Shown here piece by piece: positions 30,610 to 39,069 of a DNA stretch of 64,000 nucleotides. The DNA is from Pseudomonas fluorescens (GTDB lineage: Bacteria > Pseudomonadota > Gammaproteobacteria > Pseudomonadales > Pseudomonadaceae), in NCBI RefSeq assembly GCF_000802965.1, contig NZ_JSAK01000002.1, positions 1-64,000 of the forward strand, read 5' to 3'. Position numbers and translations under genes: made by a program. Each line of letters opens with the position of its first letter. Within the stretch, counting starts at the first letter, position 1. The notes under the pieces were generated by a model, which was given only the letters and a program-made list of their open reading frames with translations, was not told the origin of the DNA and did not search any database.

Positions 30610-30684
30610 GCCATCGCTGGCAAGCCAGCTCCTACAGGGGATCGCATTTCAATTTGTAGGAGCTGGCTTGCCAGCGATGGCGTC
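30610..30684. repeat. REP pair, 'GGAGCTGGCTTGCCAGCGATG' family
   Basis: Inverted unit at 30610 and forward unit ending at 30684, between the AraC-type regulator stop and the synthetase promoter (30460-30609). Confidence 0.85.
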
Positions 30685-30707
30685 AGCCCAATCACCCAAA
30701 AGATTGA

Positions 30708-31724
30708 TCAGTGGGACTCGTTGAGAATCAAACTCCGGTAATGACCCGGATTCGACCCCGACCACTTGCGAAACGCCTTGTAGAACGAACTCGCATCGGC
30801 AAAGCCCAGCCGCGTGGCGATTTCGACGAAGCTGATGGTAGGTTCTGCCAGCCAGACGATCGCCAACTCCTTGCGCACACTGTCCTTGAGCCCTTGATAG
30901 GTCTGCCCTTCCTCGGCCAGTCGGCGGCGCAGGGTCGAGGCCGACATGCACAGGCGTTGCGCCAGGGCTTCGGTTTCCGGCCAGTGTTCGGCGGCCAGTT
31001 GTCGCAGATCCTGTTTGATCCGGCTGGCCAGGCTTTCCGGGTCACGGTACTTGACCAGAATGTTCGCCGGCGCATGGGCCAGGAAACGCTTGAGCTCTTC
31101 CGCGCTGCGCTTGATCGGCAGATCCAGGCACTCGGCGGAAAAGATCATCCGCGTGCGTGGCCGGTCGAAGCGCAGGTTCTCGGAAAACATCACCTGATAG
31201 TCATCACAGAAATCCGGCTGCGGGCAGCGCAACTCGATGGCCAGAATCGGAATCCGCCGCCCGGCCAGCCAGCAGGCCACGCCGTGGACGATCATCCAGT
31301 AGGTGAAATAGGTGAAGGCCCGGCGTGGCTCGTGGTCGTCCTCCGCCAGCACGATTTCCGCCAGGCTTTGTTGGCGCACCAATTCGGCGGGCATGCGTTC
31401 GAGCATCAGCGACAGAAAACCCAGGCCACTGGTGAGCCCCGCCGCGAGGCTCGGCTGGACCATGGCGCAGCGGCAGAGAAATTCCAGGCTGCCGGACTTG
31501 AGCTTGCGCGGGTCCATGCCAAAAAACTCGTCATCGCCACGCCGCGCCAGCAATCGCCACAACCGTGCATAAGCGCTCGCCGGAACGCGGGCGTCAGTGC
31601 TTTGCAGCAAGGCCGGATCGATGCCGACCTTGTCCAGCACCTCGTCGGTGGCAACGCCAGGGGCGCAACTTTGCAACAGCGCTTCACGCACCAGTTGGAT
31701 GGAGATGGTGTCTTTTTCCGCCAT
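30708..31724 (-). CDS. AraC-family regulator (OruR/ArgR-type N-terminal domain)
   Basis: 338-residue regulator. The N-terminal ~200 residues are the arabinose-binding-like domain common to OruR, MmsR-like and VqsM-type regulators (VPASAYARLWRLLARRGDDEFFGM). The C-terminal helix-turn-helix pair reads MSASTLRRRLAEEGQTYQGL and EIATRLGFADASSFYKAFRKWSGSNPGHYR. ATG at 31724 (MAEKDT) is preferred over the longer frame to 31826, which runs into REP sequence. It lies directly upstream of the acyl-CoA operon in the same orientation, as PA2556 does, so it is its likely activator. Confidence 0.85.
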   Translation of the reverse strand: MAEKDTISIQLVREALLQSCAPGVATDEVLDKVGIDPALLQSTDARVPASAYARLWRLLARRGDDEFFGMDPRKLKSGSLEFLCRCAMVQPSLAAGLTSGLGFLSLMLERMPAELVRQQSLAEIVLAEDDHEPRRAFTYFTYWMIVHGVACWLAGRRIPILAIELRCPQPDFCDDYQVMFSENLRFDRPRTRMIFSAECLDLPIKRSAEELKRFLAHAPANILVKYRDPESLASRIKQDLRQLAAEHWPETEALAQRLCMSASTLRRRLAEEGQTYQGLKDSVRKELAIVWLAEPTISFVEIATRLGFADASSFYKAFRKWSGSNPGHYRSLILNESH

Positions 31725-31787
31725 GGAGCGTGGTGAGCCTTGTTGTTTGAGTGCGAGGCATATTAGCGCAGCCAAACGGTAAAAGAT

Positions 31788-31858
31788 CGCAGCCTTCGGC
31801 AGCTCCTGCAGGGGTACGCATTCCAATGTAGGAGCTGCCGCAGGCTTCGATCTTTTGA
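31788..31858. repeat. REP pair, outward orientation
   Basis: Units AAAGATCGCAGCCTTCGGCAG... and TGTAGGAGCTGCCGCAGG... of the CTGCCGAAGG family, arranged in the opposite order from most pairs in the window (AT tails outside, GC heads inside). It separates the AraC-type regulator from the Efe promoter. Confidence 0.8.
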
Positions 31859-31880
31859 TTCGTTCAGCTTAGGTTCAGGT

Positions 31881-31901
31881 AAATGGCAATAGTTGCCATT
31901 T
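31881..31901. promoter_or_regulatory. Perfect 9+3+9 palindrome upstream of the Efe operon
   Basis: Arms AAATGGCAA and TTGCCATTT with centre TAG, every base symmetric. It lies 60-80 bases before the FTR1 start codon, where an operator is expected. It does not resemble a Fur box; the regulator is unknown. Confidence 0.5.
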
Positions 31902-31920
31902 GGGAATCAGTGTCATTATG
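31902..31920. promoter_or_regulatory. Fur-box-like sequence upstream of the Efe operon
   Basis: GGGAATCAGTGTCATTATG matches the 19-base Fur consensus at 12 positions, with the right half TCATTAT complete. Directly abuts the 9+3+9 palindrome. Iron control of an iron-uptake operon is expected; the match remains a prediction. Confidence 0.4.
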
Positions 31921-31960
31921 TTACAAATTAGCACCCTATCTATTGCCGTCACGGTGCTGA

Positions 31961-32800
31961 ATGCTCGTCCCTTTTTTGATCATGCTGCGCGAAGGCATCG
32001 AAGCCGCGTTGATCGTTGGCATCATCGCCAGCTACCTCAAACAGACCGGTCGCGGCCAGTGGATGCCTGCCGTGTGGATCGGCGTGTTCCTCGCCGCCGC
32101 CCTTGCCCTGCTGGTGGGTGGTGGGCTGGAACTGGTCAGCGCGGAATTCCCGCAAAAACAACAGGAACTGTTCGAGGGCGTGGTCGGCCTTGTGGCCGTC
32201 GGCATCCTCAGCTCCATGGTGTTCTGGATGCGCAAGGTCGCGCGTTCGATCAAGCATTCGCTGCACGCCTCCCTCGATCAGGCACTGACCGGCTCCAGAC
32301 ACCAAGTCACGGCGCTGATTGCCATGGTGTTTTTCGCCGTGGCGCGGGAAGGCCTGGAAACTGTGTTCTTCCTGCTCGCAGTGTTCCAGCAGAGCGAAGG
32401 CCCGCCCGCTCCTATTGGCGCCCTGCTCGGCCTGGTCCTGGCGATTATTGTCGGTTTCCTGATCTACACCGGCAGCATGCGCCTGAACCTCAGTGCTTTT
32501 TTCCGCTGGACCGGCCTGTTCATCCTCGTGGTGGCCGCCGGCATCCTCGCCAACTCGGTGCAAGCGCTGCATGAAGCCGGGGTGTGGAATCACCTGCAAA
32601 CGGTGCTGTTCGACATCAGCGCGACGCTACCGATGGACGGCGCGCTGGGGTCGGTGCTCGCCGGCATGTTCGGTTATCAGGACGCGCCCACCGTCAGTAC
32701 CCTCGGCGCGTATTTGATTTATCTGATCGTGGCGCTGGTGCTGTTTTTCCTGCCGGCCCCGGCACCCGCCAAACAATCTTCCTCCGTTTCCAGTCAGTAA
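31961..32800 (+). CDS. efeU: FTR1-family ferric iron permease (EfeU)
   Basis: 279-residue inner-membrane protein with about seven helices. Both iron-binding REXXE motifs are intact: R10-E14 (REGIE) in helix 1 and R129-E133 (REGLE) in helix 4, as in yeast Ftr1p and EfeU. It moves iron into the cytosol with the help of EfeO and EfeB. The start ATG 31961 gives the usual N-terminus right at helix 1, though the ribosome site is weak. Eight bases separate it from efeO. Confidence 0.92.
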   Translation: MLVPFLIMLREGIEAALIVGIIASYLKQTGRGQWMPAVWIGVFLAAALALLVGGGLELVSAEFPQKQQELFEGVVGLVAVGILSSMVFWMRKVARSIKHSLHASLDQALTGSRHQVTALIAMVFFAVAREGLETVFFLLAVFQQSEGPPAPIGALLGLVLAIIVGFLIYTGSMRLNLSAFFRWTGLFILVVAAGILANSVQALHEAGVWNHLQTVLFDISATLPMDGALGSVLAGMFGYQDAPTVSTLGAYLIYLIVALVLFFLPAPAPAKQSSSVSSQ

Positions 32801-32808
32801 GGGCAACC

Positions 32809-34008
32809 ATGCCAAATCAAGCCCCCACTCAGGCTTCCCCTCCCCGCGCCTTGCGCTGGGCGGTGGCCGGCTCGGTGATCGTGATGATCGCCGCCGGCGG
32901 CCTGTTCTACTACGCCTCGCAAATGGCCGCAGCCAAGCGCCAGACCAACCACAACGAAGTGCTGGTGACCATTCTCCCGCACAGTTGCGAGCCGAACGCG
33001 CTGACGGTCCCGGCCGGCCACGCCAGTTTCCGCATCGTCAATCGCTCCGACCGGGCCGTTGAATGGGAAATCCTCGACGGTGTGCTGGTGGTCGAAGAGC
33101 GCGAAAACATCGCGCCGGGCCTGAGCCAGGTGATCAACGCCAACTTGCTGCCGGGCGACTACGCGATTACTTGCGGTCTGCTGAGCAACCCGCGCGGCAC
33201 CTTGCACGTTACCTCGACGGCGGCGTCCGATGCGGCGGCCAAGGCCAAGCCTTCGATGGTGGCGTTTGTCGGGCCGCTGTCGGAATTTCGCGTGTACCTG
33301 AGCAGTCAGGGCACTGCGCTGATCAAAGCGGTGAACGCCCTTGAACAGGCCATCGCAGGCGGTGACCTGAGTCAGGCCCAAGCCTTGTACGTACCCGCCC
33401 GCGCCGCGTATCAACGGCTCGCCCCGGCGGCTCAACGCCTGGCCGAGCTGGACAACGGGATCAACGCCCGTGCCGATTACTTCGAAAAGCGCGAGCAGGA
33501 TCCGGCCTTCACCGGTTTCCATCGCATCGAATACGCGCTGTTCCAGCAGCGCAATCTCGATGGTCTGGCACCGGTTGCCGAGCGCCTGCTCAGCGACGTC
33601 ACCACCCTCAAACAGCAATTGCTGGCGCAGTCGCTGCCACCGGAGCAAATGGTCAACATCGTGGTGCGCAATCTCAACAGCATCGCCGACGTGCGCGCCA
33701 GCAGCGGCGAAGAAGAACGCTACAGCCACAGCGATCTGAACGGCTTTGCCGGCAACCTCGACGCCGCACGCAAAGTCGTCGACTTGCTGCGGCCGTTGCT
33801 GGCCAAGTCCGCCGCTGAGTTGCTGCCGAACATCGACAACGCGCTCAACGCCTTCGACACCGAACTCAAAGGTTTCAAGGTCGGCGACGGCTACGCCAGC
33901 TACGACAGCGTCAGCGCCGAGCAACGCAAACAGATCGCCGACAAGGCCAAGGCACTGGCCGACGCACTCGATGGAATCGATCCCGCCCTTGGCCTTTCCG
34001 GCCTGTAA
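32809..34008 (+). CDS. efeO: EfeO: cupredoxin plus M75 iron uptake protein
   Basis: 399-residue exported protein. A hydrophobic anchor/signal at about 13-33 is followed by a cupredoxin-like domain (45-145; CEPNALTVPAGHASFRIVN, then DYAITCGLLSNPRGTLHV) and an M75/imelysin-like helical domain (about 155-395) with the HxxE pair in FHRIEYALF. This full-length form matches E. coli EfeO, which is thought to bind and oxidise or deliver periplasmic iron to the permease. Neighbours efeU and efeB complete the system. Confidence 0.9.
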   Translation: MPNQAPTQASPPRALRWAVAGSVIVMIAAGGLFYYASQMAAAKRQTNHNEVLVTILPHSCEPNALTVPAGHASFRIVNRSDRAVEWEILDGVLVVEERENIAPGLSQVINANLLPGDYAITCGLLSNPRGTLHVTSTAASDAAAKAKPSMVAFVGPLSEFRVYLSSQGTALIKAVNALEQAIAGGDLSQAQALYVPARAAYQRLAPAAQRLAELDNGINARADYFEKREQDPAFTGFHRIEYALFQQRNLDGLAPVAERLLSDVTTLKQQLLAQSLPPEQMVNIVVRNLNSIADVRASSGEEERYSHSDLNGFAGNLDAARKVVDLLRPLLAKSAAELLPNIDNALNAFDTELKGFKVGDGYASYDSVSAEQRKQIADKAKALADALDGIDPALGLSGL

Positions 34009-34026
34009 GCAGAAGACGAGTTTCAG

Positions 34027-35325
34027 ATGAACGATTCAGAGCAATTCAACCTTCAGCGTCGCCGGGTCTTGATGGGCATGGGCGCCGCCGGTGTCGCACT
34101 GGCAGGCTCGGCTTTGAGCTGTCCGGTTATGGCCGCGAACAGCGCGCAGGTCACCGAAGCTCCGAGCAGCGAGAAAACTGAAGACCGGCAAGACTTTCAC
34201 GGCAAGCACCAGAGCGGCATCGTCACCCCGCGTCCGGCCTCCGGGATGCTGGTGTCGTTCGATGTGCTGGCCAGCGACCGCGAGGACCTTGCGCGACTGT
34301 TCCGCACCCTCAACGAACGCATCGCGTTTTTGATGAAGGGCGGTCCAGTCGCTCAGGTCGATCCGAAATTACCACCGGGGGATTCGGGGATTCTTGGCCC
34401 GGTCGTTACCCCGGATAACCTGACGATCACCGTGTCGGTCGGTGCCTCGCTATTCGATGAACGCTTTGGTCTGGCCGACGCCAAGCCCAAACGCCTGATC
34501 CGCATGGTCGGTTTTCCCAACGACGCACTGGAGGCCGATTGCTGCCACGGCGACCTGAGTCTGCAGTTCTGCTCCAACACCACCGACACCAACATCCACG
34601 CCCTGCGCGACATCGTGAAAAACCTCCCGGACTTGCTGCTGGTGCGCTGGAAACAGGAAGGCAGCGTGCCGCCACAGGCGCCGGCCAAACCCGGTGTGCC
34701 AGCGCAGAGCGCGCGTAATTTTCTCGGCTTTCGCGACGGCTCGGCCAACCCCGATTCCAACAACGCGAAAACCATGGACAGCATCGTCTGGGTGCAGCCC
34801 GGTAGCGATGAACCCGCCTGGGCCGCCAATGGCAGCTATCAAGCGGTGCGGATTATTCGCAATTTCGTCGAGCGCTGGGACCGCACGCCGTTGCAGGAAC
34901 AGGAAAGCATTCTCGGCCGGGTCAAAAGCAGCGGCGCGCCCATGGGTGGCCAGCATGAATCGCAAGTGCCGGACTATGCCAAGGACCCCGAAGGCAAGCT
35001 GACCAAACTCGACGCGCATATCCGCCTGGCCAACCCGCGCACCGCCGCGACACAGGCGAACCTGATCCTGCGCCGGCCGTTCAACTACTCCAACGGCGTG
35101 AACAAGAACGGTCAGCTCGACATGGGCCTGCTGTTCATCTGCTACCAGGCCGATCTGGAGAAAGGCTTTATCACCGTGCAAACCCGCCTCAATGGCGAAC
35201 CGCTGGAGGAATACCTCAAACCGGTCGGCGGCGGGTACTTCTTCACCCTGCCCGGGGTCACCGGCGACACGGATTTCATCGGTCGTTCGCTGCTCGATGC
35301 GACCCAGCCGAAAACCAACGCTTAA
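34027..35325 (+). CDS. efeB: EfeB: Tat-exported DyP-type heme peroxidase
   Basis: 432-residue periplasmic peroxidase. The N-terminus carries a twin-arginine signal ([20 protein letters not shown], from residue 11). The DyP signature [13 protein letters not shown] contains the catalytic Asp of the GxxDG motif; heme-binding His and distal Arg are expected further on ([10 protein letters not shown]). Length fits EfeB (about 423-430). It works with EfeO and EfeU in ferrous/ferric iron acquisition and has been proposed to release iron from heme in E. coli. ATG has an AGACGAG-type site upstream. Confidence 0.92.
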   Translation: MNDSEQFNLQRRRVLMGMGAAGVALAGSALSCPVMAANSAQVTEAPSSEKTEDRQDFHGKHQSGIVTPRPASGMLVSFDVLASDREDLARLFRTLNERIAFLMKGGPVAQVDPKLPPGDSGILGPVVTPDNLTITVSVGASLFDERFGLADAKPKRLIRMVGFPNDALEADCCHGDLSLQFCSNTTDTNIHALRDIVKNLPDLLLVRWKQEGSVPPQAPAKPGVPAQSARNFLGFRDGSANPDSNNAKTMDSIVWVQPGSDEPAWAANGSYQAVRIIRNFVERWDRTPLQEQESILGRVKSSGAPMGGQHESQVPDYAKDPEGKLTKLDAHIRLANPRTAATQANLILRRPFNYSNGVNKNGQLDMGLLFICYQADLEKGFITVQTRLNGEPLEEYLKPVGGGYFFTLPGVTGDTDFIGRSLLDATQPKTNA

Positions 35326-35355
35326 CAACCACAACAACCTCCACGGAACCGTCCC

Positions 35356-36180
35356 ATGAAAAAGTCGCCACTCGCGTTAATGCTGACACTTGGCTTGCTC
35401 AACACCCCGCTTTCAGCTTTCGCGGCGACGGCGCCGCTGGAGTTGGTGCAGCCGATTTCCGACTACAAGATCTACGTCACCGAGCAACTGGATGAGTTGG
35501 CCAGCCACACGCAACAGTTCACCGACGCAGTGAAAAAAGGCGACCTGGCCAACGCGAAAAAGCTCTACGCCCCGACCCGCGTCTTCTACGAGTCGATCGA
35601 GCCGATTGCCGAGCTGTTCAGTGACCTCGATGCCTCTATCGACTCCCGCGTCGATGACCACGAAAAAGGCGTGAAGGCCGAAGACTTCACCGGTTTCCAC
35701 CGCATCGAATATTCGCTGTTCTCGGAAAACAGCACCCAGGGCCTGGACGAACTGGCAGACGGTTTGAACAAAGACGTGAAGGACCTGCAAACCCGCGTCG
35801 CCGGCCTGACTTTCCCACCGGAAAAAGTCGTCGGTGGCGCCGCTGCGCTGCTGGAAGAAGTCGCGGCGACCAAGATCTCCGGCGAAGAAGATCGCTACAG
35901 CCACACCGACCTCTACGACTTCCAGGGCAACATCGACGGCGCGCAGAAAATCGTTGATTTGTTCCGTCCGCAGATCGAGAAGCAGGACGCGGCGTTCGTC
36001 GCCAAAGTCGACAAGAACTTCGCGACCGTGGACAAGATCCTGGCCAAGTACAAAACCGCAGATGGCGGGTTCGAGACGTACGACAAAGTGAAGGAAAACG
36101 ACCGCAAGGCGCTGGTCGGGCCGGTCAATACACTGGCGGAAGATTTGTCGACGATGCGCGGGAAGCTGGGGTTGAACTGA
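35356..36180 (+). CDS. efeM: Second M75-domain iron uptake protein (EfeM-like)
   Basis: 274-residue periplasmic protein with a Sec signal (about 1-24, ends SAFAA) and only the M75/imelysin-like domain, including FHRIEYSLF with the HxxE motif. It is the form called EfeM in pseudomonads, lacking the cupredoxin domain of EfeO. Sequence is clearly paralogous to the C-terminal part of the EfeO encoded 1.3 kb upstream (GEEDRYSHTDLYDFQGN against GEEERYSHSDLNGFAGN). Last gene of the efeUOBM operon; a REP follows its stop. Confidence 0.88.
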   Translation: MKKSPLALMLTLGLLNTPLSAFAATAPLELVQPISDYKIYVTEQLDELASHTQQFTDAVKKGDLANAKKLYAPTRVFYESIEPIAELFSDLDASIDSRVDDHEKGVKAEDFTGFHRIEYSLFSENSTQGLDELADGLNKDVKDLQTRVAGLTFPPEKVVGGAAALLEEVAATKISGEEDRYSHTDLYDFQGNIDGAQKIVDLFRPQIEKQDAAFVAKVDKNFATVDKILAKYKTADGGFETYDKVKENDRKALVGPVNTLAEDLSTMRGKLGLN

Positions 36181-36204
36181 GTTTTGTAGCGTCGGGAAGG
36201 GCCT

Positions 36205-36298
36205 CATCGCTGGCAAGCCAGCTCCTACAGTGTTTGATGTCGATCACTTAATCGTGGCTCGATTCAGAAACCTGTGGGAGCTGGCTTGCCAGCGATGC
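36205..36298. repeat. REP pair, 'GGAGCTGGCTTGCCAGCGATG' family
   Basis: Inverted unit from 36205 and forward unit ending 36298, between the convergent efeM and pssA genes. Confidence 0.85.
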
Positions 36299-36309
36299 TT
36301 TTTCAGGCC

Positions 36310-37653
36310 TCACAAAATGCGATAGAGCAACCGCTCAATCCTCACCCGACTCACCCGCTTTAGAAACTTCGCCACCCCTGCCGGGTAATCCGGCAACGTT
36401 TCCAGGTCCTGATAACGCTCGATGCGCCGGGTGTGCTGGAAAATCTCCACCAGCTCCGTGCGACGCGGTTCCTGCAACTCGCCTTTAGGGTCATCGATCA
36501 GCAAGGCGTTTTCCAGATCAAGACGAAACGCCCGCGGATTGAGGTTGTTGCCGGTCAGCAAGGTGTAGCGCTGATCGATCCACATGCCCTTGAGGTGGTA
36601 GGTGTTGTCGCCATCCTTCCAAAGATGCAGGTTCAACTGGCCGCTGTCGATGTTGCGCTGATGGCGCTTGGCGAAGCGGCGCAGGCTGATTTCGTAGAGG
36701 TACGGCAGCGCCGCAATCACCTTGAACGGTTCGCTCGGCGGAATATAGAAGTCGTTGGCGGTCTTGTCGCCGACCACGATGTCGATCTTCACGCCCCGCG
36801 CCAGAGCCCGGTTGATTTCCCGGGTCACGGCCAGTGGCAGGTTGAAGTATGGCGTGCAGATGGTCAGCTGATGTTGCGCGCTGCCGATCAGTTCGCCAAT
36901 CACCCGGCTCAACGGGTTGTTCTTGCCAACGCCGAGCAGCGGGCTGACCGACAAACCATCCTTGGCCGTGGTGCCCTGGGTCGTGTCGTACGCGGCGTAC
37001 TTGAGACGGCTGCGCAGGTCGCCGATGTCATTGCGCAGGCTGCGGGTGGTCGGCAGGTTGGGCAGATCGAGGCGATGCACGGCTTTGGAAGCTACAAGCC
37101 CATGCTGAACCAGATGGTGCATCGAATCGGCCAGGTCACGGTTTTGCAGCAGGTGATAACGGTCGTAGCGGTATTTGTCGAACTTGTGCAGGTAGACGTT
37201 GTTGAGGCTCGCGCCGCTGTAAATCACACAGTCATCGATGACAAAACCCTTCAAGTGCAAAACGCCGAAGAGCTCGCGGGTCTGCACCGGCACGCCGTAC
37301 ACCGGCACTTCACTGGCGTGAGTGCGGGTCATTTCCTGATACCACGCCGAGTTGCCGGGCTGCTTGCCGGCACCAATCAAACCGCGCTGGGCGCGCAGCC
37401 AGTCCACCACTACCGCCACGTCCAGTTCCGGACGTGCCAGTTTGGCGGCGTGCAAGGCATCGAGAATTTCCTGACCAGCCTCGTCCTGTTGCAGGTACAG
37501 CGCGACGATATAGATGCGTTGCGTCGCACTGGCGATTTTTTCCAGCAGGCAACGGCGGAACTCGGCAGCGCCATGGAGGATAGTGACGGCATCGGCGGTC
37601 AGCGGGAAACTGCGCAGTTTGGGCAGCAGGGAGCGTTTGAAAAGCGACGGCAT
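36310..37653 (-). CDS. pssA: CDP-diacylglycerol-serine O-phosphatidyltransferase, PLD type
   Basis: 447-residue enzyme close in size to E. coli PssA (451). It makes phosphatidylserine, the precursor of phosphatidylethanolamine. Two HKD-type motifs of the phospholipase D superfamily are visible: HLKGFVIDD (with YSGASLNNVYLH downstream) and HLKGMWIDQ (with LLTGNNLNPRAF). It lies alone between two REPs and is presumably monocistronic; membrane-associated without transmembrane helices. Confidence 0.9.
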   Translation of the reverse strand: MPSLFKRSLLPKLRSFPLTADAVTILHGAAEFRRCLLEKIASATQRIYIVALYLQQDEAGQEILDALHAAKLARPELDVAVVVDWLRAQRGLIGAGKQPGNSAWYQEMTRTHASEVPVYGVPVQTRELFGVLHLKGFVIDDCVIYSGASLNNVYLHKFDKYRYDRYHLLQNRDLADSMHHLVQHGLVASKAVHRLDLPNLPTTRSLRNDIGDLRSRLKYAAYDTTQGTTAKDGLSVSPLLGVGKNNPLSRVIGELIGSAQHQLTICTPYFNLPLAVTREINRALARGVKIDIVVGDKTANDFYIPPSEPFKVIAALPYLYEISLRRFAKRHQRNIDSGQLNLHLWKDGDNTYHLKGMWIDQRYTLLTGNNLNPRAFRLDLENALLIDDPKGELQEPRRTELVEIFQHTRRIERYQDLETLPDYPAGVAKFLKRVSRVRIERLLYRIL

Positions 37654-37736
37654 AGGGCTCGCAATGGGTCGAATCCGAAGAGCTTGAGAGCTTACACCAT
37701 GGAGGGGTTTGGGTCTTGCGGTGAGGTCACCCCATT

Positions 37737-37808
37737 AAAAAGATCGCAGCCTGCGGCAGCTCCTACACGGACCTCTGGAGGAGCTGCCGAAGGCTGCGAT
37801 CTTTTGAT
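37737..37808. repeat. REP pair, mixed orientation
   Basis: AAAAGATCGCAGCCTGCGGCAG... followed by GGAGGAGCTGCCGAAGGCTG..., the second unit with a degenerate head. Located between the divergent pssA and TetR-type genes. Confidence 0.8.
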
Positions 37809-37831
37809 TTTAAAAAACCTGTTGACCAAGG

Positions 37832-37845
37832 AGAACGACCGTTCT
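37832..37845. promoter_or_regulatory. Inverted repeat, candidate TetR-type autoregulatory operator
   Basis: AGAACG-AC-CGTTCT is a perfect palindrome with six-base arms, 13 bases before the ATG of the TetR-type gene. Position and form are typical of TetR self-repression sites. Confidence 0.5.
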
Positions 37846-37857
37846 ACTGTTAGCCAC

Positions 37858-38421
37858 ATGAACGAAATCACTAGCAACGACACACGCGACATCATTCTGG
37901 ATGTTACCGAAAAGTTGATCTACAAAAGTGGCATCGCCGCCACCGGCATGGATCTTCTGGTGAAAACCGCCGGCGTTTCCAGAAAAAGTATCTACCGCTA
38001 CTTCGCCAACAAGGAGGAGCTCACCGTCGCGGCCCTGCAACGCCGGGATCAACGCTGGATGCACTGGTACAGAACCGAAGTCGGACAAGCCGAAACCCCG
38101 GCCGACCGCTTGCTCAACCTGTTTACCGTGCTTAAATCCTGGTTCGTCTCCGAAGGTTTTCGCGGGTGCGCGTTCATCAACACCAGCGGTGAAACCGGCG
38201 ATCCGCTCGACCCGGTTCGACTGGTCGCCAAGGACCACAAACAGAAGCTGCTCGACTACGTGTGCGAGCTGTGTACCGAACATGGCGCTGAAGATCCGGA
38301 GACGCTGGCCAAACAGCTGCTGATCCTGATCGACGGGGCCATCACCGTCGCACTTGTCATGGGTGACTACAGTGCCGCCGATAATGCGCAATGCATGGCG
38401 CGGAAGTTATTGGACCTGTAA
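37858..38421 (+). CDS. TetR-family transcriptional regulator
   Basis: 187-residue repressor. Residues about 8-55 hold the TetR helix-turn-helix (TGMDLLVKTAGVSRKSIYRYFANKEELTVAAL); the rest is a helical ligand domain with GCAFINTSGE, common in the AcrR/YjgJ-like subgroup. ATG 37858 chosen because the upstream frame is pssA antisense and REP. It is followed after 56 bases by the NTF2-like gene, which it probably controls. Confidence 0.88.
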   Translation: MNEITSNDTRDIILDVTEKLIYKSGIAATGMDLLVKTAGVSRKSIYRYFANKEELTVAALQRRDQRWMHWYRTEVGQAETPADRLLNLFTVLKSWFVSEGFRGCAFINTSGETGDPLDPVRLVAKDHKQKLLDYVCELCTEHGAEDPETLAKQLLILIDGAITVALVMGDYSAADNAQCMARKLLDL

Positions 38422-38477
38422 CTGCTTGAACGAGACCGACAACTTGCTTGAACTTTAATTTGATAGGGAGACGTGAA

Positions 38478-38954
38478 ATGTCTAACGCTGAAGTTCGTCC
38501 GCCATTGCCGCCATTTACCCGTGAATCGGCCATTGAAAAAGTACGCCTGGCCGAAGATGGCTGGAACTCCCGGGATGCGGAGCGTGTATCGCTGGCCTAC
38601 ACCCTGGACACCAAATGGCGCAACCGTGCCGAATTTGCCTTCAACCGTGAAGAAGCCAAGGGCTTTCTGACGCGCAAATGGGCCAAGGAACTGGACTATC
38701 GCCTGATCAAGGAACTCTGGGCGTTCACCGACAACCGCATCGCCGTGCGTTATGCCTATGAATGGCACGATGATTCGGGCAACTGGTTCCGCTCTTACGG
38801 CAATGAAAACTGGGAGTTCAACGAAGACGGCCTGATGGCCCACCGCTTCGCGTGCATCAACGATATGCCGATCAAAGAAAGCGAACGCAAATTCCACTGG
38901 CCGCTGGGTCGTCGCCCGGATGATCATCCGAGCCTGTCGGATCTGGGCTTGTAA
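38478..38954 (+). CDS. NTF2-like protein, DUF1348 family
   Basis: 158-residue cytosolic protein ([36 protein letters not shown], later [15 protein letters not shown] and [16 protein letters not shown]), characteristic of the DUF1348/SnoaL-like group. These are cone-shaped alpha+beta barrels; no enzymatic role is known. AGGGAG lies nine bases before ATG 38478. Pairing with a TetR regulator is common for this family, suggesting response to a small lipophilic or reactive molecule. Confidence 0.85.
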   Translation: MSNAEVRPPLPPFTRESAIEKVRLAEDGWNSRDAERVSLAYTLDTKWRNRAEFAFNREEAKGFLTRKWAKELDYRLIKELWAFTDNRIAVRYAYEWHDDSGNWFRSYGNENWEFNEDGLMAHRFACINDMPIKESERKFHWPLGRRPDDHPSLSDLGL

Positions 38955-38967
38955 ACATTGATCCCCT

Positions 38968-39058
38968 TTAGGAGCCGGCTTGCTGGCGATGGCGTAATCA
39001 CATTCAACATCTATGTTGATTGATAGATTGCAATCGCCAGCAAGCCGGCTCCTACAGG
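38968..39058. repeat. REP pair, 'GGAGCCGGCTTGCTGGCGATGG' family
   Basis: Inverted pair between the convergent DUF1348 and sfnG genes. Confidence 0.85.
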
Positions 39059-39069
39059 GTTTGGCGTGT

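Noticed and set aside
36433..37857. Long upstream extension of the TetR-type gene
   Set aside because: Antisense to pssA and through a REP; the regulator begins at 37858.
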